Part shown: one piece after another, positions 55,627 to 64,000 of the stretch
How positions within the stretch are numbered: position 1 is the first letter of the stretch
Layout: each line of letters begins with the position of its first letter
Source: Anabaena sp. UHCC 0204
GTDB taxonomy: Bacteria > Cyanobacteriota > Cyanobacteriia > Cyanobacteriales > Nostocaceae
Assembly (NCBI RefSeq): GCF_009711975.1
Contig: NZ_VIKW01000012.1
Coordinates: 1 to 64,000, forward strand
Direction: 5' to 3'
Length of the DNA stretch: 64,000 nucleotides
Notes under the pieces: model-generated
Seen by the model: the letters and a program-made list of their open reading frames with translations, nothing else
Databases searched by the model: none
What the model was told of the DNA's origin: nothing
Program-made: the position numbers and the translations under genes

Positions 55627-57465
55627 ATGCAAATTTGTCAAAATCCCAATTGTTCCAACCCCTTCAACCCAAAAACCTCTAAATCTTGCCTAAGTTGCCA
55701 AGAAAGTAACTTTGGGGAAATGCTGCGAAACCGTTACCGGGTTTTGAGGTTATTAGGTGAAGGTGGATTTAGCAGAACCTACGCTGCTGAAGATGTAGAT
55801 AGACTGAATGCACCTTGTGTAATTAAGCAATTTTTCCCCCAAGTCCAAGGAACTGGACAACGTGCTAAAGCAGCCGAGTTTTTCCGAGAAGAAGCTTTTA
55901 GATTATATGATTTGGGAGAAAATCATTCCCAAATTCCGCGACTTCTAGCTTACTTTGAACAAGGTTCTAGTTTGTATTTAGTGCAGGAATTTATTATTGG
56001 CAAAACTCTTCTAGAAGAACTTCAAAATCAAGCTTATAGCGAAGCAGAAGTGCGGCAACTTTTAGCTGACTTATTACCAGTTCTAGATTTTGTTCACAAA
56101 CACAATGTTATTCACCGCGATATCAAACCCGAAAATATTGTTCGTCGGGATAGTGATAAAAAACCCGTATTGATTGATTTTGGTGGTGCAAAGCAAGTTA
56201 CTCAAACCAGTATCGCTAGACAAGCGACAGCTATTTATACCCTTGGTTATGCACCAACAGAACAAATGGCCGGATTTGCTTGTCAAGGAAGTGATTTATA
56301 TGCTTTGGGTGTAACTTGTGTGCGGTTATTAACTCAAGATTTACCATTACAAGATGATTATGGACAACTTCAAGATCATCTTTATGATGCCATGAATGCT
56401 AAATGGTTATGGACAGAACGTTTACGAATTAAAGGAATTACTATTAGTGAGGACTTAAAGCAAATATTAGATAAATTACTCCAACATTTTGCTAGTGATA
56501 GATATCAGTCAGCACTCGATGTATTAGATGATTTAAACTATGCCAAATCTCCCGTAGCCCTCAAGTTTTCCTCTCTTCCTAAAGCGCCATTAACACCGTC
56601 ACCGCCGACAAAAATTGTTGTTCCCTTACCTCTTTTATATAACTTTGATTATTGTGTTATTACCGTAAATACTTCTGGGAGAGAAGTGAACCGTGATAGA
56701 CGTAATACTAAATATTTTGTAGAGGAATTAGGCAGAAATACTACTTTAGAAATGGTATCAATTCCGAATGGAACTTTTATTATGGGTTCTTTGAGTTGTG
56801 AAGGTGATGATGATGAACGTCCCCAACATCAAGTAATAGTTCCATCTTTCTTTATGGGGAAATATCCTATTACTCAAACACAGTGGAGAACAGTAGCAGC
56901 TTTACCTAAAATTCAACAATCATTAAACCCCAACCCATCAAAATTTAAAGGTGCAAATCTGCCAGTAGAAAATGTTTCTTGGTATGAAGCAGTGGAATTT
57001 TGTGCCAGATTATCAATTAAAACTGGAAGAAAATATCGTTTACCGAGTGAAGCAGAATGGGAGTATGCTTGTCGGGCAGGAACTACCACATCTTTTCATT
57101 TTGGAGAGACAATTACTTCCGATTTAATTAACTGTAGTGGTAGTGATACTTATTCTGTCGAACCAAAAAGTAGATTTCGTAAAGAAACAACTAGTGTTGG
57201 TTATTTTGAAATTGCGAATGCTTTTGGTTTATATGATATGCACGGGTTAGTGTGGGAATGGTGTGCAGATCCTTGGCATAATAACTATCATGGCGCACCT
57301 ACAGATGGTAGTATATGGGAAGCTGGGGGTGATCAACATCGTCGGGTTTTAAGGGGTGGTGCATGGAATTTTAGTGCCGAACTTTGTCGTAGTGCTAGTA
57401 GAAGCTGGAATGAAGCAGACGGTGGTTTACGAATTTGTGGATTTCGGGTAGTATTTTCTGTTTAA
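55627..57465 (+). CDS. Ser/Thr protein kinase fused to a formylglycine-generating-enzyme-like (FGE-sulfatase) domain
   Basis: 612 aa. A four-Cys zinc ribbon (CQNPNCSN...CLSCQE) occupies residues 4-25. The kinase domain spans ~35-300: glycine loop LGEGGFSRTYAA, Lys in CVIKQF, catalytic HRDIKPEN, LIDFGGAK, and APTEQMAG. After a Pro-rich linker the C-terminal ~240 residues form an FGE-sulfatase/SUMF1 domain: MVSIPNGTFIMGS, PVENVSWYEAVEFCARLS, YRLPSEAEWEYACRAG, and RVLRGGAWNFSAELCRSASR...GFRVV. Such kinase-FGE fusions occur in cyanobacteria; the FGE part probably binds and does not modify sulfatases. Composite promoter element 4 lies upstream. Confidence 0.92.
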   Translation: MQICQNPNCSNPFNPKTSKSCLSCQESNFGEMLRNRYRVLRLLGEGGFSRTYAAEDVDRLNAPCVIKQFFPQVQGTGQRAKAAEFFREEAFRLYDLGENHSQIPRLLAYFEQGSSLYLVQEFIIGKTLLEELQNQAYSEAEVRQLLADLLPVLDFVHKHNVIHRDIKPENIVRRDSDKKPVLIDFGGAKQVTQTSIARQATAIYTLGYAPTEQMAGFACQGSDLYALGVTCVRLLTQDLPLQDDYGQLQDHLYDAMNAKWLWTERLRIKGITISEDLKQILDKLLQHFASDRYQSALDVLDDLNYAKSPVALKFSSLPKAPLTPSPPTKIVVPLPLLYNFDYCVITVNTSGREVNRDRRNTKYFVEELGRNTTLEMVSIPNGTFIMGSLSCEGDDDERPQHQVIVPSFFMGKYPITQTQWRTVAALPKIQQSLNPNPSKFKGANLPVENVSWYEAVEFCARLSIKTGRKYRLPSEAEWEYACRAGTTTSFHFGETITSDLINCSGSDTYSVEPKSRFRKETTSVGYFEIANAFGLYDMHGLVWEWCADPWHNNYHGAPTDGSIWEAGGDQHRRVLRGGAWNFSAELCRSASRSWNEADGGLRICGFRVVFSV

Positions 57466-57475
57466 ATTTAGTAGT

Positions 57476-57491
57476 GAGGACTTTAGTCCTC
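57476..57491. terminator. GAGGACT hairpin between convergent genes
   Basis: GAGGACT and AGTCCTC form a 7-bp stem with a 2-nt loop, 11 nt after the kinase-FGE stop. It resembles the dispersed GTGAGGACTAAAGTCC palindromes and lacks a clean U-tract. Confidence 0.4.
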
Positions 57492-57592
57492 AACATCAAC
57501 TAATACAAAAGGGCGTAAATTAAACAAGCATTAAAAATACCGGAAAAGCCAGTTTTATATGCTTCTTTAATTCTTAATTCCGCCCTATGGCA

Positions 57593-58273
57593 CTAATCTA
57601 AATTAAATTCCACAAACTTCGGTAATCCTGGATATACCATATTCCGATCTATGGCTGAGAAAATCTTATTATTAGTATGATCAGAATTTAAACAACGACA
57701 AACTAATTGGGCAACATCTGCACGATGAATAGTACCCACAATCTGGGGATTTTCTGTGATCATGCCGTTGTTGGTTGCTGGTTCTGATTTTAAACCACCA
57801 GGACGAATAATTGTATAGTTAAGTCCGCTGGCAATTAAGTATTGTTCAGCTTTTTCCTTTTCAATTAAAACTGGTTTGAGTGCTTCTAAAGCTTGAGGAG
57901 GCATAGCAATAACACTATCACCGCTACCAATAGAAGTCACCAAAATAAACTTTTTTACTCCTGCTTTTACTGCGGCATCAATGAGATTTTTATTGCCGAT
58001 ATAATCAGGTTTGATATTATCTGTAGGTAAACCGCCTAGCGTACTAATAACAGCGTGAATAGGTTCATTTCCTAACATTCCCCGTTCAACATCAGCTACA
58101 TTTAAGGCATCTCCTAAAACTGGATGAATACCCATTGCTTTTAGTTCCACAGCAGCGGCTTCTGTCCTCAAAAGGGCTTTGACTTTAATTTGTTGTGCTG
58201 TTAAGTATTTAGCGATTTCTTGGCCAACACCGCGACTTGCACCAGCTAGGAAAATGTAAGATGTGCTTGACAT
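57593..58273 (-). CDS. atypical SDR (NAD(P)-binding, NmrA-like)
   Basis: 226 aa. The N-terminal IFLAGASRGVGQEIAKYL is the dinucleotide-binding glycine motif. Later VISTLGGLPTDN, KKFILVTSIGSGDS and NYTIIRPGGLKSEPAT match atypical short-chain dehydrogenases of the SDR_a5 type, which lack the YxxxK catalytic pair in the usual position. Substrate unknown; relatives act as assembly or redox-sensing proteins in cyanobacteria and chloroplasts. Confidence 0.82.
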   Translation of the reverse strand: MSSTSYIFLAGASRGVGQEIAKYLTAQQIKVKALLRTEAAAVELKAMGIHPVLGDALNVADVERGMLGNEPIHAVISTLGGLPTDNIKPDYIGNKNLIDAAVKAGVKKFILVTSIGSGDSVIAMPPQALEALKPVLIEKEKAEQYLIASGLNYTIIRPGGLKSEPATNNGMITENPQIVGTIHRADVAQLVCRCLNSDHTNNKIFSAIDRNMVYPGLPKFVEFNLD

Positions 58274-58325
58274 AATTAGTCTATAAAAAAGATTCTATGT
58301 TTAGATTTAGCACAAAAGTGTCATT

Positions 58326-58841
58326 TTAGAACGGAACTATTTCAAATGCAAAAGTAGCAATCAGGCGTTCATCAATATAGACTTGGATTTGATGTTTACC
58401 TAAAGGATCTCCAGGAGAAACAGTCCAAAAATTTTCAATTACACCATTAATAGGTGTTGTTGTGCGCTGGGAAATTGCTGTTTTTCCATCTGTTGAGATA
58501 GAGAAATTTTTACTATCTTGTGTTATCCAAGTTTCGGGAGGTTTTGGTAAAGTTAAAACTTCGCGCCATTTGACTTTACCTTGATAGTTATCAAGTTTAA
58601 TTCTCCAACCATAAGCATCACCTTCTTTTAAAGGAACTGTAGTTGTTGGGAAAAAATTGACTTTTCCTTCTGAGTCAACTATCCTCACGCCAAATTCAGT
58701 TTTATTAGCAACTGATTGAGCATATTTTAGTGGACTTTCTGCTAAAGCTATACTAGCGTTACTAAAAACAGGTGTTATTACTCCTAATGTCAAAGACAAA
58801 GAAACTAATAAAACCTGGGGGGCTAAAATTTTTGTGAACAT
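58326..58841 (-). CDS. secreted protein of unknown function
   Basis: 171 aa with a signal peptide (hydrophobic LLVSLSLTLGVITPVF, then a cleavage region near ALAES). The mature part is beta-rich (FGVRIVDSEGKVNFFPTTTVPLKEGDAYGWRIKL, and a final GKHQIQVYIDERLIATFAFEIV strand pair), suggesting an immunoglobulin-like fold. No family named with confidence. Confidence 0.65.
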   Translation of the reverse strand: MFTKILAPQVLLVSLSLTLGVITPVFSNASIALAESPLKYAQSVANKTEFGVRIVDSEGKVNFFPTTTVPLKEGDAYGWRIKLDNYQGKVKWREVLTLPKPPETWITQDSKNFSISTDGKTAISQRTTTPINGVIENFWTVSPGDPLGKHQIQVYIDERLIATFAFEIVPF

Positions 58842-58857
58842 TATTTTCTAGTAAATA

Positions 58858-58886
58858 AGTAGGATACAAAATGTATATATCCTACT
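58858..58886 (-). terminator. hairpin between the 114-aa gene and the secreted-protein gene
   Basis: AGTAGGATA (58858) and TATCCTACT (58878) form a 9-bp stem. On the minus strand TATTTAC follows. Confidence 0.45.
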
Positions 58887-58910
58887 TTAAAAAAATATTT
58901 TTGGCAATTG

Positions 58911-59249
58911 TTAATCTTCATCAAGTGCAGGTAAAATTTCTTCAAATTGCCATAATTGATCTTTATTTTCCAGAAACCAAATTCGAGTTTCGGTGGTTAA
59001 CTTCCCCCAAATAACATCAACAGGAACGTGGGGAGAAGCATACTGAAATTCTTCACCAAGAATTCTGAGATTATCCTCTATATTAGGAGGAATACCAAAA
59101 TCCTCCCAATCAATTTTGACAGTTCTGCCGGTAACTCCCGCAGTCGGATCAAAAATCAATTGTGCGGCTCTAATTAAGTCAGCAAAGTGTTGTGATTTTA
59201 GTCCAATTATTTCTTGGATTTGAGATGATTTGTGAGGATCTTGAGACAT
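58911..59249 (-). CDS. conserved hypothetical protein
   Basis: 112 aa from ATG 59249 (GTG two codons earlier also possible). Soluble, acidic, Trp-containing. It starts SQDPHKSSQIQEIIGLKSQHFADLIRAAQLIFDP and ends WQFEEILPALDED. I recognise no motif. It lies upstream of the secreted-protein gene on the same strand with a hairpin between. Confidence 0.6.
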   Translation of the reverse strand: MSQDPHKSSQIQEIIGLKSQHFADLIRAAQLIFDPTAGVTGRTVKIDWEDFGIPPNIEDNLRILGEEFQYASPHVPVDVIWGKLTTETRIWFLENKDQLWQFEEILPALDED

Positions 59250-59360
59250 TTTCACTGGAGTTATGTAGATGTATAATTTAGAGAAATTATTGCCAGAGAT
59301 GATCCCATTACCTCTAGTTTAACTCACAAAATCCAGATGAAATCAATATTTTATCATTAA

Positions 59361-59726
59361 TTATGCAGTTTCGACTAAAACTGTAACTGCGGCTACAGCT
59401 ATCAACATTTCGTCATTTTTATCGTTGAGAGAAGGAATTGCTAAACCATCAACCACCATTCCTCCTGCTTCTAATATGAGCGTTTTTTTACCAAAAGGTA
59501 AGACTGCTAATACTTCTGCTGCTCGTACTTGTTCGGGGTAGGGAACTGCAACTTTGACTTCGACAATCATCTCATTGGGATCTTTTAAACCAGCTACTTC
59601 CATAATACCAAGAAGGGCATTATGAGCGATCGCATTCCTAACTGCTCTTGCTGCTGCTACTGTGGGTTCTTGTCCATGTTGGTCTACACCCATTCCCATT
59701 TCGATAATAAACCGTTTTAGTGCCAT
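59361..59726 (-). CDS. Lin0512 family protein
   Basis: 121 aa from ATG 59726. LKRFIIEMGMGVDQHGQEPTVAAARAVRNAIAHNALLGI and the ending LIAVAAVTVLVETA match the Lin0512 family (TIGR02058 type), small alpha/beta proteins related to ring-cleavage-type folds but of unknown function. The frame upstream to 59768 is a repeat-free extension without family residues. The region 59727-60039 beyond contains a minus-strand open frame I do not trust. Confidence 0.8.
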   Translation of the reverse strand: MALKRFIIEMGMGVDQHGQEPTVAAARAVRNAIAHNALLGIMEVAGLKDPNEMIVEVKVAVPYPEQVRAAEVLAVLPFGKKTLILEAGGMVVDGLAIPSLNDKNDEMLIAVAAVTVLVETA

Positions 59727-60039
59727 AAATTTGCAAATTCTCTCTTGTTTAAAATCAAATTGTATCAATTAATATTCTATTATTTTTAATAAACCATCAT
59801 AAAATACTTGAAAACTTTTAGAGCTATTTTCTAATCGCTTACAATCCATAATTTTGTCCCAAACGACATTTCTAAAACAAAGGTTTTCGGTGGTTCTGCA
59901 CTGTGTCGTCGGGCGTTGTGGTAATGGGTTTTTAGTGCGGTTGAGCCTGTTAAGAGCCGCACTAATTTGAAAAGTATGATCAGAGTCAAGATTAAAGACA
60001 AAGATGAGTATGAGTCTATCCACTTAAGCGATTGATTGG

Positions 60040-60159
60040 ATGGATAGAGAAAAGAGGGGAGGCATTCCGGTTAAATTAATCCGTATGCGAGTAGCAGTTA
60101 AGGCTGTTAAACTGTTGTTTAAAGAGCTAGTAGTTTTACAAGGAAAAGTTCTAGACTGA
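60040..60159 (+). CDS. possible 39-aa basic small protein
   Basis: ATG at 60040 opens a frame of 39 codons (MDREKRGGIPVKLIRM, then Val/Ala/Lys/Leu-rich, ending GKVLD). It forms a basic amphipathic helix pattern and ends 37 nt before the next gene. No clear Shine-Dalgarno. It could be a small protein or a remnant. Confidence 0.25.
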   Translation: MDREKRGGIPVKLIRMRVAVKAVKLLFKELVVLQGKVLD

Positions 60160-60196
60160 AGAAAGGTAAACCAAAATATAACAGAAGGGAAGAGTT

Positions 60197-61459
60197 ATGA
60201 CTCCCAATCCCATCATTATGCGATCTGTGGAACAACTAGGCTACCGAGTCACTGTTGGTGATGTAGCTACTCAGGTAGGATTAAATGTAGCTGAGGTTAA
60301 TCAAGGTTTATTAGGTCTAGCCGCTGATGCTGGGGGACATTTGCAGGTTGCAGAATCAGGTGATGTTGTTTACCAATTTCCACGCAACTTTCGAGATATT
60401 TTACGGAATAAATACTTGCAAATGCGTTTGCAAGAATGGTGGAAAAAAGTTTGGTCTGTACTATTTTACCTAATTCGGATTTCCTTTGGCATCCTTTTAG
60501 TGGCTTCTATCTTGCTGATTACTGTGACTATTATCATTATTATGACTGCTAGTTCAGATCGAGATAATGACAATCGTAGCAGTAGTAGTTCTAGAGGTTT
60601 TAATTTCTTCTTTTTCCCGGATTTATTCTGGTATTTTAGCCCAAATTACCGCGATCGCTACCAAGAACGGCGACGAGAACAGGGCGAAAATAGTGAAATG
60701 AATTTTTTTGAAGCAGTGTTTTCATTTCTATTTGGTGATGGTAATCCTAATGCCAATTTGGAAGAACGACGCTGGGAAGAAATTGGGGCGGTGATTAGTA
60801 ATAATCAAGGTGCAGTAGTAGCTGAACAAATTGCTCCTTATTTAGATGATATTGGAGAAACATATCAACAAGAATATGAAGATTATATGTTACCTGTGCT
60901 GGTCAGATTTAATGGCAGACCACAGGTAAGTGCTGAAGGTCAAATAGTCTATTATTTCCCAGAATTACAGGTAAGAGCTAGTAAGAAGCCGCGGCGCTCA
61001 ATATCTGAATATCTCCATGAATTTTCCTGGCAGTTTAGTGCTGCTAGTTCTGGACAACTTATGCTCAGTGCTGGTTTAGGAGGAGTGAATTTGATTGGGG
61101 CGTTAATCCTGGGAAATTTATTGAGAAATGGCACAATTGCGGCTCAAGTCGGCGGATTAGTTGCTTTTGTGCAAGGGATTTATGGACTTTTATTAGCTTA
61201 TGGTACGGGTTTTCTCGCCATACCATTAATCCGTTATTTTTGGATTAAGTGGCGCAATGATCAAATTTCTACTCGCAATCATCAACGCCAAGAACGAGCT
61301 AGATTATTAGCAAGTGCAGATTCTTCTTTACAGAAGAAGATAGCCTTTGCTCGTGAATTTGCTACGGAAAAAGTCATTGGTAAGGATGATTCAGTTTACT
61401 CTACTGAAACAGATTTACTAGAACAGGAATTTCAGAATAAACAAATAGGTAATGGGTGA
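60197..61459 (+). CDS. conserved cyanobacterial/plastid-type membrane protein
   Basis: 420 aa. The N-terminal ~65 residues (MRSVEQLGYRVTVGDVATQVGLNVAEVNQGLLGLAADAGGHLQV) form a winged-helix-like domain. A helix lies at ~88-115, followed by a Ser/Asp-rich loop and an aromatic stretch (FNFFFFPDLFWYFSPNYRDRY). A second copy of the helix-turn pattern appears at ~195-260 (EEIGAVISNNQGAVVAEQIAPYL...GQIVYYFPEL). Two or three helices span ~285-350. It is similar in layout to plant chloroplast proteins of the At5g03900 type, but that is from memory. Function unknown. Confidence 0.7.
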   Translation: MTPNPIIMRSVEQLGYRVTVGDVATQVGLNVAEVNQGLLGLAADAGGHLQVAESGDVVYQFPRNFRDILRNKYLQMRLQEWWKKVWSVLFYLIRISFGILLVASILLITVTIIIIMTASSDRDNDNRSSSSSRGFNFFFFPDLFWYFSPNYRDRYQERRREQGENSEMNFFEAVFSFLFGDGNPNANLEERRWEEIGAVISNNQGAVVAEQIAPYLDDIGETYQQEYEDYMLPVLVRFNGRPQVSAEGQIVYYFPELQVRASKKPRRSISEYLHEFSWQFSAASSGQLMLSAGLGGVNLIGALILGNLLRNGTIAAQVGGLVAFVQGIYGLLLAYGTGFLAIPLIRYFWIKWRNDQISTRNHQRQERARLLASADSSLQKKIAFAREFATEKVIGKDDSVYSTETDLLEQEFQNKQIGNG

Positions 61460-61530
61460 TAGGTAATAGGTAATAGGTAATAGAGATAATTACCAATTAC
61501 CAATTGTCAATTGTCAATTATCAATTGTCA
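61460..61530. repeat. STRR between convergent genes
   Basis: Tandem GGTAATA heptamers, then complementary AATTACC units, then CAATTGT heptamers fill the spacer between two convergent genes. The first and second groups can fold back on each other (GGTAAT with ATTACC). Confidence 0.85.
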
Positions 61531-61535
61531 ATTAT

Positions 61536-62681
61536 CTATTTAGCTTGAATGGGTGTCAGGGCTACACCTTGGTAGTAATATCCTAAGATTTGCAGGTGGT
61601 TTGCGCCGCGTTTTGCTAGTTCGTAAGCCCCCCATTGGCTCATGCCTACACCATGGCCAAAACCTAATCCTTGTAGGAGAAAACCACCATTTGCATCTTT
61701 ACCAACTGTAAAACGGGTACTTTTAATCCTGAGTGCAGTTCTGACTTCTTCACCTTTGAGGACTTTAGTCCCTTTATCACCGATGATTTTGAGGGTTTTA
61801 ACACTTTTGAAGGGTGAAAGGGTTTCCACAATCATATCTTTGACATTACCAATACCAGAAATTCTGGTGCTAATTTCTCCAGGAGTAAAGGTTTTTACCC
61901 AGTTACATTCTTTAATGTTTTGGTCAAAGTCTGGTACAGCCCGGAGGTAAGGTTCTTTGCTGGTCCAGACATCTTCGACATTTTCGGTGTGTCCACCAGA
62001 ACAAGCATGAAAGACAGAAAGAATGATTTGATTGTTGTAGGTTAAGATTTTGCCGGCGGTGGTGTCTACGGCGTTGTAGGTTCTGGAGGATTCGCTGCTG
62101 ACACCTTTATAAATTTGCCAACGATCTGGACTATCCCCTAAATCATAAACGGGATTTCTCCGTTGTTTTTCTCGTTCATAAAGGGCATAGGTACGGGCAG
62201 CGATCGCTTGAGCTTTAAGGGCTTCGTCTGGCCAGCGAGAATCCATTTCTCCACCAATGACACTGTAGAGATATTCTTCTAAATCTACCCAGTTCACCGC
62301 AGTTAAGCCTTTTTCTGTGGGTATTACTAAGGTTCTACCACGAAACCAGCGATCGCCAATATAAACAAATCCCTTATTCGTGGGTTCAATCCAAAATAAC
62401 CCCGATTTCCATCTATCTAAAGCCACTCCTCCAGGTACTGCTTGAGCCGCAAATGCACTCATTCCCGGTAATTGTCCCAGAGTTTTACCACTACTATCTT
62501 TAACAATAGCTGTTGTCGAAGCACCAACTTTTACCTGCTTAACTTCTCTTTCAATTGCTACACGCAAAATTACAGATGCTTGAGCAGGAGCTAGTAAAGC
62601 AAACCAGAGGAAAATACCTATCCACCAATGTCTACCTTTAATTTCCGAAAAGAAAGCGCCTAATAACAGTTGGAATTTCAT
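61536..62681 (-). CDS. SpoIID/LytB domain protein
   Basis: 381 aa with an N-terminal membrane/signal segment (WIGIFLWFALLAPAQA, about residues 21-36). The SpoIID domain shows VNWVDLEEYLYSVIGGEMDSRWPDEALKAQAIAARTYALYE near 130-170, the catalytic-type Glu in GGEM, SVFHACSGGHTENVEDVW near 225 and GLGFGHGVGMSQWGAYELAKRG near 345. SpoIID proteins are lytic transglycosylases acting on denuded glycan strands; in cyanobacteria they are thought to act in septal peptidoglycan and filament cell-cell structure. Confidence 0.92.
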   Translation of the reverse strand: MKFQLLLGAFFSEIKGRHWWIGIFLWFALLAPAQASVILRVAIEREVKQVKVGASTTAIVKDSSGKTLGQLPGMSAFAAQAVPGGVALDRWKSGLFWIEPTNKGFVYIGDRWFRGRTLVIPTEKGLTAVNWVDLEEYLYSVIGGEMDSRWPDEALKAQAIAARTYALYEREKQRRNPVYDLGDSPDRWQIYKGVSSESSRTYNAVDTTAGKILTYNNQIILSVFHACSGGHTENVEDVWTSKEPYLRAVPDFDQNIKECNWVKTFTPGEISTRISGIGNVKDMIVETLSPFKSVKTLKIIGDKGTKVLKGEEVRTALRIKSTRFTVGKDANGGFLLQGLGFGHGVGMSQWGAYELAKRGANHLQILGYYYQGVALTPIQAK

Positions 62682-62783
62682 GCTAATTGTCTCATCACCA
62701 GCGTCTACTATTCTAGTCTGACATTTCTCCTATCCAGGAAATAAAGGGAATATTGATTGATTTTTTTCTTGTTTATTGCCTGT

Positions 62784-64000
62784 TCATGGTGTCAATATTT
62801 GGGGAGTATCATAAACTTCATTACCAACAATCCCAATTAAATTTAACTTGCTCAAAACTTCCGTAGCTTCCATCAGTTTATTCGGTGTAACTTGGCCAAT
62901 CCGTCCTACCATGACAATTTTATTACACAAAGATGCCACAATTCTACCATCAACTGTATCTAAAACTGATGGTGCATCTATCAGCACTAAATCATAATTT
63001 TGTCCAAATAAATCTATTAGTTCTTTCATCCGTTCAGAACTAAGTAAAGTGACTGCATCTTCTGGGATTGGTCCTGCTGTCAAAACGTCAATAGCTGGAT
63101 GAATAGGTTGAATGTAATTATGAAATGATGTATTTTCATCATCAATAAGCAATAAGGATAAACCCCAATCATTGGTTAATCCTAAAGTTTTATGCAAACT
63201 GGGCGATCGCAGATTAGCATCAATTACTAATACCCTTTGGTGCATACGCGCCGCACTAGCTCCTAACCCTAAAGCCAAGGTTGTTTTACCTTCTCCTGGT
63301 AATGCCGAAGTCAACATTAAGGATTTTAAAGGTAGAGAATTATTGAGGATTTGAATATTTTGGTAAATGATATCTAATGCTTCATGACTGGGTAACTGTC
63401 TAATACTTTCTTGAGGAAAAATATCTACATCTCTCCGTTTATTTCTGCCGATATTTTGAAGTTTACTTTGCCAACTATCTGGTTTTTTTCCTAATTTAGG
63501 AACTGATCCCAGTAACTGAATATTCGTCAGCTTTTGTAAATCTTGAGGATAAAAAATAGCTCGATTAAACTTCTCCCAGGCTAAAGCTGCTAATAAACCT
63601 AATATTGGACTAATGAATACTCCACCAATTATTAACAACCATCGTAAATTACCTATATGGATTCCTAAAGCTGGTTCTTCTAAAGTCTGCCAGTTAAAAC
63701 CCTCTTGAGCAATTTTTAATCCTAATGAATGTTGCGCTTGGATTAGTTGTTTCAGTGTAGTTCGATAAATTTCTATATCAGAAACTAACCCTTTATATTC
63801 AGTAATTAAACTGGGAAATTTATTAAGTTGTGAACGAAGTTCTTGTTCGGATTTTATTAAATAAGCATCATTAGCAATGAGTCCTAATGCAGTCATTTTT
63901 AATTGCGTTAAATCATTCTCTAATTTAGGGTTTATGTCTACTAAAGGTTGTAATTTATTACTAATAGGAATAGTTTGATTTTTCTCTTGTTGTTGTATTA
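62784..64000 (-). CDS. Wzc-like polysaccharide co-polymerase / tyrosine-kinase, N-terminus outside window
   Basis: The frame is open through base 64000, so the visible ~405 residues are the C-terminal part. A periplasmic coiled coil (LRSQLNKFPSLITEYKGLV) precedes a membrane helix (WLLIIGGVFISPILGLLAALAWE). The cytosolic BY-kinase domain follows with Walker A TSALPGEGKTTLALGLG, Walker A' RVLVIDANLRSPSLHKTLGL and Walker B YDLVLIDAPSVLD. The C-terminus ends ...VYDTPQILTP with one Tyr, so the usual Tyr cluster is absent. It probably controls exopolysaccharide chain length. Confidence 0.9.
   Translation of the reverse strand, partial: IQQQEKNQTIPISNKLQPLVDINPKLENDLTQLKMTALGLIANDAYLIKSEQELRSQLNKFPSLITEYKGLVSDIEIYRTTLKQLIQAQHSLGLKIAQEGFNWQTLEEPALGIHIGNLRWLLIIGGVFISPILGLLAALAWEKFNRAIFYPQDLQKLTNIQLLGSVPKLGKKPDSWQSKLQNIGRNKRRDVDIFPQESIRQLPSHEALDIIYQNIQILNNSLPLKSLMLTSALPGEGKTTLALGLGASAARMHQRVLVIDANLRSPSLHKTLGLTNDWGLSLLLIDDENTSFHNYIQPIHPAIDVLTAGPIPEDAVTLLSSERMKELIDLFGQNYDLVLIDAPSVLDTVDGRIVASLCNKIVMVGRIGQVTPNKLMEATEVLSKLNLIGIVGNEVYDTPQILTP

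Noticed and set aside
59769-60023. 84-codon minus-strand frame
   Set aside because: Arg/Pro/Thr-rich low-quality sequence with no family; it overlaps a more plausible + small frame region. It could be a remnant but I cannot support it.

Overview
The window is chromosomal DNA from a filamentous, probably heterocyst-forming cyanobacterium (Nostocales: Anabaena, Nostoc or Dolichospermum type). The evidence is many GCGATCGC (HIP1) octamers, AT-rich intergenic DNA, heptameric short tandem repeats (STRR), XisH/XisI proteins, a GUN4-fused Ser/Thr kinase, a PEP-CTERM protein, pentapeptide and DUF820 proteins, RRM-type Rbp, and the cyanobacterial 2-oxoglutarate decarboxylase / succinic-semialdehyde dehydrogenase pair. 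I see no rRNA, tRNA, CRISPR array or intact insertion sequence.

Layout. 1-8.9 kb: end of a PEP-CTERM protein, gcvP, a giant polytopic membrane protein, a broken TPR gene, a small membrane protein. 9.0-10.8 kb: a two-gene ATPase + TOPRIM-like (DUF4276-like) module resembling OLD/PARIS-type defence. 10.9-21.5 kb: ilvC, type II NAD(P)H dehydrogenase, pentapeptide protein, DUF820 nuclease, glcE-glcF, TPR glycosyltransferase, aspC. 21.5-26 kb: a rearranged segment in which a GUN4 kinase and xisH-xisI lie between intact aspC and a second, broken aspC copy that has modD inserted at its 5' end. 26-31.2 kb: 2-OG decarboxylase and SSADH, then an FHA-GAF adenylate/guanylate cyclase. 31.7-42 kb: a MITE, RbgA GTPase, VOC protein, Rpn/DUF4351 protein, sucrose-phosphate-synthase-like glycosyltransferase, rbp, an M48-like protein lacking its catalytic residues, prfC. 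42-47 kb: DUF4870 protein, hemB, an orphan PD-(D/E)XK-like protein, an orphan HNH-type toxin with a putative immunity protein. 47-53.2 kb: pdhB, secD-secF, a GNAT enzyme, a degenerate histidine kinase, sua5. 53.6-57.5 kb: a decaying tandem array of Rpn/DUF2887 genes and a kinase-FGE fusion. 57.5-64 kb: SDR, secreted and conserved hypothetical proteins, SpoIID, and the C-terminal part of a Wzc-like tyrosine kinase cut by the window edge.

How genes work together: glcE-glcF serve photorespiratory glycolate oxidation and gcvP consumes the glycine formed later. OgdA and SSADH close the TCA cycle, supplied by carbon from pdhB. ilvC and aspC are amino-acid biosynthesis. secD-secF is the Sec translocation motor. 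sua5, rbgA and prfC serve translation.

The most unexpected signal is not a gene. Four intergenic sites (21642, 41986, 53619, 55401; all on +) carry the same composite element: TTGACA, exactly 17 nt, a TAnnnT -10 box, then about 7-10 nt later a conserved block close to GTGGAAATCTGTGCGC followed by CATATATA. Each lies 170-370 nt upstream of a + strand gene (two Ser/Thr kinases, DUF4870, Rpn). This looks like a repeated promoter with a conserved initial transcribed region, operator or small RNA. I do not recognise it.
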